Below the pieces are notes generated by a model, which did not search any database, was not told where the DNA came from, and saw only the letters and a list, made by a program, of their open reading frames with translations. The translations under genes were made by a program, and so were the position numbers. A stretch of 42,637 nt of DNA from Ichthyophonus hoferi (Eukaryota > Opisthokonta > Ichthyosporea > Ichthyophonida > Ichthyophonidae), in contig NAOQ01000012.1 of NCBI GenBank assembly GCA_002751075.1, positions 60,939-103,575 of the forward strand, in the 5' to 3' direction. Shown one piece after another: positions 11,132-21,324 of this stretch; the first letter of the stretch is position 1, and each line of letters opens with the position of its first letter.

Positions 11132-11875
11132 NNNNNNNNNNNNNNNNNNNNNNNNNNNNNNNNNNNNNNNNNNNNNNNNNNNNNNNNNNNNNNNNNNNNN
11201 NNNNNNNNNNNNNNNNNNNNNNNNNNNNNNNNNNNNNNNNNNNNNNNNNNNNNNNNNNNNNNNNNNNNNNNNNNNNNNNNNNNNNNNNNNNNNNNNNNNN
11301 NNNNNNNNNNNNNNNNNNNNNNNNNNNNNNNNNNNNNNNNNNNNNNNNNNNNNNNNNNNNNNNNNNNNNNNNNNNNNNNNNNNNNNNNNNNNNNNNNNNN
11401 NNNNNNNNNNNNNNNNNNNNNNNNNNNNNNNNNNNNNNNNNNNNNNNNNNNNNNNNNNNNNNNNNNNNNNNNNNNNNNNNNNNNNNNNNNNNNNNNNNNN
11501 NNNNNNNNNNNNNNNNNNNNNNNNNNNNNNNNNNNNNNNNNNNNNNNNNNNNNNNNNNNNNNNNNNNNNNNNNNNNNNNNNNNNNNNNNNNNNNNNNNNN
11601 NNNNNNNNNNNNNNNNNNNNNNNNNNNNNNNNNNNNNNNNNNNNNNNNNNNNNNNNNNNNNNNNNNNNNNNNNNNNNNNNNNNNNNNNNNNNNNNNNNNN
11701 NNNNNNNNNNNNNNNNNNNNNNNNNNNNNNNNNNNNNNNNNNNNNNNNNNNNNNNNNNNNNNNNNNNNNNNNNNNNNNNNNNNNNNNNNNNNNNNNNNNN
11801 NNNNNNNNNNNNNNNNNNNNNNNNNNNNNNNNNNNNNNNNNNNNNNNNNNNNNNNNNNNNNNNNNNNNNNNNNNN
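11132..11875. other. Assembly gap (744 N) flanked by poly-T
   Basis: A run of N between 26 T residues (11106-11131) and 21 T residues (11876-11896). The gap hides sequence of uncertain true length. Any open frame drawn across it is an artefact. Confidence 0.98.
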
Positions 11876-12469
11876 TTTTTTTTTTTTTTTTTTTTTGGTA
11901 TGTTGAATTGTGTGTATGGTTATCATTGGGAGATATCTCTCATTATTACTATTTGCATTGTAATTAGGTCAGATAGATTTTATCGTACTTAACAATTATA
12001 AGAAAATTGCACCTATTAATTTTGCCTTTGACTCATTCAATGTGGCGATACTCACAAAGCGATCTCTAACCAATCATAACTCTTAAATATGCTAGTACGA
12101 TTCCTTTTGACTGGTTTTGATAGACTGGATTATGTGTAATTGTGTGTTATATATGTAGGGATGTATGTTTGGCAGATTGATAGGAGCATCTAATTACGGT
12201 TTATTGTATGTGTAGATAATATATACATAGCTGACTGTAAGGTTTGCTATGAAAGAATGTATATTGTGACCGAGTAACAGGTACTTCATTACCGTTTATT
12301 ATTTTATGTAGGTATTATTAGCATCTATATAGAGTGTTATTGTACTTATAATAATATAATATACTCTTCACAACGCAATTACTTGTTAGAATAGAGAATA
12401 GTAATAGTAATACTGACATTTATATAATACATAAATAATATATTTAGTATTCACATATATCTGACCCAA

Positions 12470-12642
12470 CCTACCTACCTACCCATCTACCTACCTACCC
12501 ATCTACCTACCTACCCATCTACCTACCTACCCATCTACCTACCTACCTATCCACCTACCTACCTATCTACCTACCTACCTATCTACTTACCTACCTATCT
12601 AGCTACTACCTATTTATCTACCTACCGGCATACCTACCTATT
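12470..12642. repeat. CTAC tetranucleotide minisatellite with a 16-bp higher-order unit
   Basis: The tract is built from CTAC/CCAT units. In its first half they form a regular 16-bp unit, CCATCTACCTACCTAC, repeated about four times. It then decays into CTAT and CTTA variants. No coding or regulatory role is apparent. Confidence 0.9.
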
Positions 12643-13184
12643 AGTATATTGATATATTTTGACAGTTTCTTCTCAATATTAGTTTTGTAAGTAGGATCTA
12701 CATAGGTTTTGTCGTACTTAAAATCGCAACCCCATAACTTATTACATTAGTATCTTGTATATTTTGTTCTTGGTGTAACTATATATTTTTTCTGGTTAGA
12801 TATTGTTTGAGTATAGGTAGAGGTAGGATTCCTGTGACATATAATCACTTACATATAAAATATTCTGTCTAATGCTGAATAATAATAAGCAAACATAGTT
12901 GCTTGTAGGAATATCTATACTATACTGGAATAACTACTCTAAATACATACTCGATTTTTACAAACGGCTACGTAACAAAATAAGACGTGTATAAGTGTTA
13001 CTGCGTTAGTGTTTGTTTATATAAAAGTAAAAATAAATAAAGTACAAGAACAAACAAACTAGCAGGATTGATATGCAAATTAGGTTCCCTATAGCCTTTT
13101 CTATTTATACTACTTACACGATCACCAAACAAAGCTTTTAATAACCACGATTGCTGCTAATTGTCTGTCCTTGATTGCCTTAAC

Positions 13185-15437
13185 ATGGATTCAATGGAAT
13201 CCCAAACAGAGAGAGAGGTCAGTATTGCTTCTAACTTTTTTTATTACTATTACTATTGTTGTTAATTTATACTATACACTTTACTAGTATAATACGTTAG
13301 AGCCCAGTCTTGTATCTAGTCCTCCTCTTACTTATTATTGTTATTATTTAATATTCCAATATATGGTTTATCGAATTCAATTTTATATATATATGGGTTG
13401 GTGCTCTATTGCTTATATGGATTTTAGCATAAATTCACGTCGCAACTAAGACGGAAATAGCACGACTTACTATCTATGACAAATATACTAATAACAGCAT
13501 TCCTTTATAATATACATTCTAATGAGTTTCAGCATTTGAATTTAAATGCCCAATTATGAATACTACATATATATATTTTATTATATATATCTAATTGACA
13601 TATCTGCAATTTTAAAGAATTTTAAAAAGTAACTACATCTCCGCTAGTGACATATCTATTCTTTAAAAATAATTACTCACGAACATCCACTCAATATTTA
13701 CGTTATTACATCTTTGTGTTTGGCCGTAAAGGAATGAGGGAGATACTGTGGGAGCCGAAGGGATTTTATGGTTTAATATCATTTTAAAAGACTATGTGAT
13801 TGACTCCTTTATCGCATTAATCCTGGTTTTAGCAATCAATTATCATCTATAATATAAGTTAATATAAAATGGCAGATAATTAATTACTTAATTATATTTC
13901 TTTAATGTGCTTTAAAATCTGACAATAAGACTGAGCCGATGTACAAGTTAACTACTTCGATAAATTCATACACCATGTTTATAAGCAAGGACGCATGCCC
14001 AGAACCAGTCTGGGTCCAGCTTATATACTTCATGGTATCTGAATGTATATTATTATTATTATTATTATTATTATTTATTAAGTAGTTTTCAAAATGATAA
14101 AGGTAAAGACAAACTAAATTATGGTTATTAATGTAGTAATGTGTATCGACTACTGTGATCTAATAATTATAATACAAATATCTGGTTGATTATATATACC
14201 TATATTTATTTGCCAATACCCAAGTACTTTTACAAATATATAACTATAATCGATTACTGCAATCTAATATTTATTAATATGATTACACGTCTATTTAGTT
14301 TTATATCCTGAAGTATCTTTACGTTTCTGACCCTATATATATATATATATTAATCCTACTTTCAGAACCTTATCTACCAAATAGGATGTGTATTATAAGC
14401 AAACCTAGTATAGTGTCTGTTGTACTGAACTCTATTGGACATATTATGCATGATGTTTCTATCTACTATCTATTTTTTTATTTACACAGTCAAGGCTTTG
14501 ACTCTGGAACTGAATCTCGATTCTCATTGATTGAAGTTACAAGTTTATCCAACTTGATTCCATTTTACATATTATATTACTTTTTTTTTTTTTTAGAAAA
14601 AAAAGTAATTATTGACTTTTCCTGCCTGGCACAAATACATTATTTTCTTCAGTATGTTGTTGTTGTAACAGTTTTTTAGCTTGGTTTAAAAACAAAATAG
14701 GAAGAGATTTAAAAAGATCAAACTTTGAAATTACTAATTTATTTGAATAGTTTGTGGTTAATTTTCATACTGTGCCTATCACTGTCAATAGTTATAGTTG
14801 CATGTATAGGTGTAGCTATACCATCGTTCATTGAGGTCGAGATAAGATAAGATAAGGATAGAGTTACATAATGAATAGCTTAGAGTTACCACAAACGAAT
14901 CTTACCACATACTATAACAATCGTCACCTTGTAATAATGAACTCATGGCGCTAAAAGAACAGTAAAATTGACATCTTTAGATTGCACCATTTCTTCCAGA
15001 TTACATATGCAATAATAATTGGTGATAATACTAAAATGACTACAACTATACTATACTATACTATACTCTAGAATACTATCAAATAGCTAAATTAACTGAA
15101 TGTTCTCTTTTCTAACCCATACCAATTCTTCCTTCTGCATTACATATTATCCTCTAGGTATTTTATAAATTTCTCCGCCTACCGGTTCCCAGTGGTAGAA
15201 TTATCTTGATTATCATTACTCTGCTAGGAGTAGCCCTATTTCACTCCTACCCTATGTTTATATTGGTGGGATTGTGGGTCTTCCTTGCCTTTATGTTTAG
15301 GCAAGTTTCTCTCTCTATCTTTCTATGTACAATGTGTATGTGTTTGTGTACGTATATATATATATTACTACTGCAATCATATTGTACACTACACTACACT
15401 ACGCACTACACTATGATATAGTGTAATATAATATACT

Positions 15438-15486
<49 letters not shown>

Positions 15487-17814
15487 ATATATATATACCT
15501 TTATGTAGAGAAATGATTTGTATTGAACCGGATGGATGAGGGGCTATGTTTGACCCTCTGTACTCATATATATGCATATCTATAGTATTTAATTTCGGGT
15601 TGTAGTATATATCTTCATTACTACATACGTACGCACAGAGACACACACACTTTGGCAAGCATATATTCATGGTTAGACTATATATATATAAGACTGGTTA
15701 ATAATAACTAATATAGTAAGATAATACAATATAATATAGTGGGAATAGAAAAAAGCAAAGGAATAATTAATTTTGGCCAATGGAATGCAATTAAATGTGC
15801 AAGGGATGTATCCTGTAGGCTGTCATTGGCTGTCTATGTGAACACCAATGCAATGTACCCAATCATTTCCTATGATATATATATATATATATATTATATT
15901 TTATCGCCTAGCCAATCGCAAACAACTCATATGATGTGGAATCTATCATCGATAGATGCAATTGGTTTAAAAGCCAAAGAATATTTAGCTATATTTCATT
16001 TTCATTTATATTTATATTTCCCTTAAGGCATACATATAAGTAATATACTCTTATAAGGTGAGTGGTATATGATCGGTGGATGTAATGTGTAATAATGTAA
16101 TATCTAGCCATCCTATTTACCATCACGTCTACCATGACGTAGCGCTATTATCTCGTAATACAATATACATACATAACTTACGTTATTACTAGTATTAGAT
16201 AATGTAATTATTAATATAATCATATTGCAGCTCATTTATATCTACAAAATGAGTATGTGTGACAGTATGACATAAGTGATAGGAAGTATGATAATAAGCC
16301 CCAATTGTAATTTTTATATATGGACATGCTCATGTAGTCTATATAGAATGATAAGGTGACGTAGTGTAAGATAATTGGTTATGTATCAAGGCCGTCCACT
16401 CTACTTCTGTTCTATATTTGGTAGTCATATACAAGTTAAATATATGCATACATACATACTAGTATAGATATAAATCTCTCTACACACTCCTACTTATTTA
16501 ACTCACCTTAATATTTCTTTGTTCCCTCTACCCTGCCCTTTTAGCGTAACCTTTATGCTTATCTTTTTTGTCTCTATATTGGCTTTACTATTATACCCAC
16601 ACATACACATACCTTCATATATCCATACATACTACCGTTCATACGCATGCATGTATATATATATGCCACCAGCTGTGGGAAATTTGTCTCAGCCTATCAA
16701 GTACAAGTTCGACGGCTTATGTCTCTCATCCCATTTTCTTCTAATTCAATCAATCTTGAATTTGCACTAGGAGATGAACAATTTGCTGAAACTGGTTGGT
16801 CCAGCCCTCTGATATGCTTATATATGGCATATTATGCTATCTATATCAGTGTTTATTAGTATGAACTTTAACTAATAAGATTATTTTTGCACGCATACAT
16901 TGTTTAGGTTGTTAATTATCTATGTTTGTATATCAATATCTATATCTACACTTAACAATGCATCCATATGTACATACATATATACATACATACTGGATAC
17001 TTATTAAGCAATTTAATGATAAGATACTGCAACAATATTGACACCTATTTCATAATACTGATTTAAATTTGTTATGCGACCTGCTTTGTAAACATAAATG
17101 GATGAACTAACGTTGATAGAAAAATGAATATTTATTTAATTTGGGTTAAACATTTCTTTATATGGTTATAATAATTTAATATTATTAGCAATTTTGTTAA
17201 GCTACCTTTTAATTCAGTACTATCTCAATTCTAAGTGGATATAGGTCATAGGGACTGATGTCTGATCTTGTCTCTACCTATTGCCGACCAATGTTTTATT
17301 GAGATATATGATAAATGTAAAGTACTGAACATATAATATCAGATCTGTCAATTAGCACTATATAATATAACTACCGGTTAGAAATTAGCAATGAAACTGA
17401 TATCACTTGATTATCAGTTTGTAGTTTATCTTACTAGTAACTAAGTTCTTTAGATCTTGCCTATCGTAATAATTGATTTGACTATTCTAACTAGGGGTTT
17501 TTACTTGACCAGATTATGATACCCTGATTTCATTTGATGAAACACACACCACACCAATCTACAAGCCTAAAGGATTAAATACTCAAAAGATAAAGGCCCT
17601 TCCCAGTAGCATAGTCAGCCCCGAATGGCTTAGCCAGGCTGTGGCATGGCCAGGATTTACCACAGAATGCATTATATGTCTAGAAAGCTATGTAGATGGG
17701 GAAATGATTAGGAAATTAGCATGTGGACACTGCTATCATTTATATTGTATTGATATGTGGCTTGACCATGCTGTGTTCTGTCCAATATGCAACAGTAGTG
17801 TAATGTCAGTATAG
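13185..17814 (+). CDS. Multi-pass membrane RING-H2 E3 ubiquitin ligase (multi-exon)
   Basis: The last exon (17513-17814) encodes GLNTQKIKALPSSIV followed by a C3H2C3 RING-H2 finger: CIIC, then CGHCYHLYC, IDMWL and CPIC, then a stop. RING-H2 proteins recruit an E2 and ubiquitylate targets. The exon before it is 16673-16794, with donor ACTG|GTTGGT in matching phase. Upstream pieces are hydrophobic: 14490-14604 (FDSGTESRFSLIEV, then a helix), 15158-15300 (two helices; ends in AG|GCAAGT, a GC-AG donor) and 16545 onward (VTFMLIFFVSILALLLY). Phases join 14490-14604 to 15158-15300 to 16545. A possible first exon is 13185-13217 (MDSMESQTERE, donor GTCAGT), but its phase does not fit the next piece, so an exon may be missing. 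Between 16545 and 16673 the frame shifts at a TA microsatellite. The ligase likely sits in an internal membrane with its RING in the cytosol. The RING exon is sure; the upstream model is partial. Confidence 0.75.
13925..14045 (+). repeat. Repeat C copy 1
   Basis: The sequence from GACTGAGCCGATGTACAAG to the CATGCCCAGAACCAGTCTGG region matches 40190-40435 and 41950-42175. It lies in the first intron region of the RING gene and is followed by an ATT microsatellite (about 14047-14080). Confidence 0.65.
14395..14436 (-). repeat. Repeat A fragment
   Basis: GTGTCTGTTGTACTGAACTC matches the end of family A copies. It lies in an intron of the RING gene, antisense to it, about 55 bp before the exon at 14490. 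Confidence 0.4.
15425..15500. repeat. (AT)n-(GT)n-(AT)n microsatellite
   Basis: A pure AT tract passes into GT and back to AT. It lies in the GC-AG intron of the RING gene (15301-16544). Confidence 0.9.
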
Positions 17815-19824
17815 AATAAGATAGTATAATATAGCATAACTTCTAGTGAAATACTTTATCTTATACTTTATCTGTCTCGTGCACGCATCCTATTGTTGCA
17901 TACTTGTTTATTAAGAGCTTAGCATCCAGTACCAGTCTTTTAGATCGTATCTTATTTCTGAATATCTACCTTCTTCTAGCTGATAGTTGCCATGTGGTTT
18001 CGGGGTGCTGAGTCGTGTATGGTATATGAGCTGACAGTAATGTAACAGAATGATTGAGGAAATTAGTTTAGTTGGGATTATGAAGGCTGCATACCACATT
18101 TTGCAGTCTGAAGCTTGTCCTGAAAAATGATGTTAGATAGATGACTGTGGTGATGATGGTTCCCGTGTCTATGTTAATAATGAACCCCGATGCGACTGAA
18201 TGAATATATATAATAAAGCAGCTAAATCACCACCTACCTACTTCTCAATCTGGCACAAACATGCATTCTTACAATTACAATGATACGTATTCACATGCAC
18301 GTGTTTTTAGTACGCAAATGTGTACACATATAGCTTTATTAATTAACTTGACAGTATTACATGTCTGCAATTGGTATATAAAGAACTCTATGTGACATCT
18401 ATAATGAATTGTTTGTTAGACTAGTCGTAATGATAGCTGAAATTTCTCTTGTGAAGGAAAAAATAAAATTAGTCTTGGAAATACCAATATAGAGTACATT
18501 GGAGCTAGGTACATATACTGTTATTATATATTTTATTTATGTATAATTTTATAATACTATCATCAGATCCAACCCATTACCAGTCAATCATTGTATTATC
18601 TATAATAGGAATGTACTTGATTCGCGTCCATCTAGTCTAGTTGTTCATACTGGTTGGTGCAAATAATCTAATAGGGATGATCGGTGCATGTGCTCCGACA
18701 GTCCAACTAAGAACAGAAAAAGAATTTTTACTTTTTATGTATCCCGTAGTGCTTGTGTGGAAGGCACAAGCATAAATAGGCCAGAAACTGACTCACAAAC
18801 ATCATAATGGATAATGATAGTTTGTTATAAGCCCCATCTCCGCACTGTATTATCTTTATACTAATTTCTGCTCTTTTTTCAATGAAAATTAACTTGTAGT
18901 ATCTTTCCCTTTTCTACAGTGGGCCTGGCCGACTTCCTATGCACTAAATTAAAACCAATAACTTACTAGTAGTATATAGTATACAACCTTTATTTAAAAG
19001 ATAGCAAAAGTATATGTTGCACTATATATTGTTTTGTCCAGAACATAAACCAAGAATAAAAAATAAAGAATATTGTTGCAAGTGTAATATGCCAATTACT
19101 ACGTATATGCATTCACAGAGTCATGTTCCAGGTAATACTGTATATTACAGTTAATCATCATACAATAGGTGTAATAACTACTCTATAGGTATCTTTATCC
19201 ATAATTCAAGGATATGTATGCTTCTCTAGCTACACTACTCTGTGCATACGATTTTATAAAATACCCCGAACTAATAATGTACAGTTATTTTCTTGAAATT
19301 TTATTCTGGCATCTGTAAGTGCTTTCAGATGGGCCACCAGACTAGCTTTCATTTTATCTGTCTCCTTGAACCATATAAAACATCACTTACCATCGTCCAT
19401 TTACATATGTATATGTATGTGTATGTAAATAATTTTAAACGTTTGTGAAATGTATAGATGGGTTTCGGTGGATGCTTCTATGGGATTAAGTGTAAATGAA
19501 AGTGAGAGAATGTGTGAGAAAACGTAACTACACTGATATGAGTATATGTGGGCATTTGCTTATTTAGATATTGTGTATGTAGGCATCTAAATGGAGTATA
19601 CTTACATATATGCATATCATCTTTGCTAATATACAGGAACAAGTGTGTCAATTTGTTGTGGCAAAACACCAGAATGAATGGGTTTAAATTTTTATTTTTT
19701 GTCTTCCAACTGGTTACCAGCTTCGGCTTTCTTTTATTACTATATTATATTCTGTTTCAATTAGCATCATTACTTGACTACACTAGGAAACCAAGCTTAA
19801 GACGGGTAAACACAAAAAACCGTA
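17815..19824. other. Intergenic; possible unassigned small exons
   Basis: No gene can be assigned. Three fragments look weakly protein-like on the plus strand: a 45-codon frame from 18266 (starts MHSYNYNDTYSHARVF), a hydrophobic frame at about 18638-18774, and a possible last exon at 18920-18969 behind a good acceptor (CTTTTCTACAG), reading GLADFLCTKLKPITY then stop. They may belong to one small membrane-protein gene, but donor sites and phases do not settle it. An 8-bp inverted repeat, TGCTTGTG/CACAAGCA, lies at 18750-18772. Confidence 0.25.
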
Positions 19825-19830
19825 TTTATT
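19825..19830 (-). terminator. Polyadenylation signal AATAAA for the UNC93-like gene
   Basis: AATAAA on the minus strand, about 52 bp after the stop codon at 19882. Position and sequence fit a cleavage/polyadenylation signal. Confidence 0.45.
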
Positions 19831-19881
19831 CTATTACAACAGATCTATTAGACTATCTAATACATATAGATCGGTATTAAC

Positions 19882-21324
19882 TTATAAATTGTCATCACCC
19901 TTCTTTTGATCAATATCACTACCTGTCAGAGCAACATCAGACATACCAAGACTCTCATCAACATTGTGGATGTTCTTGGCAGCGACGTAGGCGCAGAATG
20001 GCATGGAGATTTCAAACAGGACCCAGCAGAGAGCGAACTGGATCAACCAACTGTTCTTGTTGGTGTTCAAAGTGTTATCAATACTCCAGGCAATGGCAGC
20101 ACCAGCGGACTGAACACCCTTGTAGTAACCAGCATAACGAGCAGCCTGGTTCATGTCATCGGTAATGGCACCCATAACCCAGTAGGCATAGGTTTGCAAC
20201 ATAGCATCGGCCATTCCGTACAACAGATACACGGTAATGGGGAAGATGAAGTCCGAAGAGTGTGTAACGTCAATGCGGGGGCGGCAAGTACCGACATCGT
20301 CGCGATCGTAAATCTGGCCAGCGCAAAGGGAACCCTTAGGAGCCAGGTTAACATCAAAACCGCCTTGATATCCAACCTGGAGATAGGCTCCGATGCAAAA
20401 AGTAACGGTGAAGAACAGGCACAAGATGGCAAGTCCAAGTAAACCACGGCGGCGCTTGTCCATATCCTGCCTGTCAAGGAACAACTGGCCGAACAAAAAG
20501 GCACCCAACATTTGTGAGCCCCAGTAGAGAGCGGAGTTAAGACCACGGGCACGAACGGTAAAAAGACCTCCGTTGACAGCATTAAACTGGTAAGTGTAGA
20601 ACCAGTTGGAAGAAATGAACAAGGGGGTAAGCAAAAGCATGTTGACATTGGTGAACATCATAGCCACATTCTTGAACTCCTCAAGAGGTCCAGTATGCTC
20701 AGCAAACTCGATTCTCTTACCATCCTCACGAGTCACCTTGGTAGGCGATACCAACAAGAAGAAAGCGGAGATAGAACCGATAGCCATGATGACAGCAAAG
20801 GTGAAGTAGGAGGCGGGATTGGCCTTGCCAATGTCGTTATTGTAGTTGAGACCAAAGGAAAGAATACCACCAAATAGACCACCTAGGTTGAAAATAATCC
20901 AGAAAGTGGAAATGTAGGTACCCTTTTTCTCGGGTGTGGCATAAGCCATCATCATGGCACCCTGAGCAGTCCAGAATAGACCAGCGCCAATACCTAGAAT
21001 AGCACCAGATAGAATAGCGAGCCAGTTGAAGTCTGAATTGACACCTGCAACATATTGAGCAATGGCATAGAAGCAATAGGTAAATCCTCCGACACCCATC
21101 AAAATGCGGTTACCAAATAGGTTAAAGAAAAGACCACCAAAGTAGCCAAAAATGGCAAAGGTAGAGTACAATGCAGTATTAGCATGGTTGGCTACGGTAG
21201 GGTCGTCTGAACCAGCACCACCTAGACCACTTAGGGCGTTGAAAATACCTGGGCAGCAGAAAGCAATGAAGGCTACTATGATAATCTGCACTCTGGCAGT
21301 CGCCAATTTGTCCATGAAACCCAT
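19882..21324 (-). CDS. UNC93/DUF895-like major facilitator family membrane protein
   Basis: A single uninterrupted frame of 480 residues. It matches the fungal UNC-93-like (DUF895) group: an N-terminal helix (ARVQIIIVAFIAFCCPGIFN), the glycine-rich LGIGAGLFWTAQGAMMMAY helix pair, TFWIIFNLGGLFGG, and the later YGMADAMLQTYAYWVMGA and YYKGVQSAGAAIAW segments. About eleven or twelve membrane helices are visible, a charged loop lies near residues 197-213, and the acidic hydrophilic tail ends KKGDDNL. The family belongs to the major facilitator superfamily; the transported substrate is unknown. Codon choice strongly favours C-ending codons (GCC, ACC, AAC, TTC), unlike the surrounding DNA, which suggests high expression. 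The start is the first ATG, preceded by an AT-rich leader; no intron is needed. Long open frames on other strands across this gene are shadows of its codon bias. Confidence 0.95.
   Translation of the reverse strand: MGFMDKLATARVQIIIVAFIAFCCPGIFNALSGLGGAGSDDPTVANHANTALYSTFAIFGYFGGLFFNLFGNRILMGVGGFTYCFYAIAQYVAGVNSDFNWLAILSGAILGIGAGLFWTAQGAMMMAYATPEKKGTYISTFWIIFNLGGLFGGILSFGLNYNNDIGKANPASYFTFAVIMAIGSISAFFLLVSPTKVTREDGKRIEFAEHTGPLEEFKNVAMMFTNVNMLLLTPLFISSNWFYTYQFNAVNGGLFTVRARGLNSALYWGSQMLGAFLFGQLFLDRQDMDKRRRGLLGLAILCLFFTVTFCIGAYLQVGYQGGFDVNLAPKGSLCAGQIYDRDDVGTCRPRIDVTHSSDFIFPITVYLLYGMADAMLQTYAYWVMGAITDDMNQAARYAGYYKGVQSAGAAIAWSIDNTLNTNKNSWLIQFALCWVLFEISMPFCAYVAAKNIHNVDESLGMSDVALTGSDIDQKKGDDNL

Larger units (their letters stand above)
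10791..13184. other. Gene-poor stretch with assembly gap and low complexity
   Basis: Poly-A and poly-T tracts, the gap at 11132-11875, AT-rich DNA, and the CTAC minisatellite at 12470-12642 fill this region. I see no motif-bearing open frame. The final 150 bp presumably contains the promoter of the RING gene that starts at 13185. Confidence 0.5.

Noticed and set aside
11087-11992. Open frames of about 300 residues across the gap
   Set aside because: They consist almost wholly of unknown bases.
12470-12642. Regular repeat with near-even unit length, considered as a CRISPR-like array
   Set aside because: The units are direct tetranucleotide expansions with no unique spacers, and the genome is eukaryotic.
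15389-15670. 93-residue minus-strand frame
   Set aside because: Largely translated AT/GT microsatellite within an intron.
19906-20648. Open frames of 178 (plus) and 165 (minus) residues over the UNC93-like gene
   Set aside because: They are other frames of an intact membrane-protein gene with strong codon bias and have no domains of their own.
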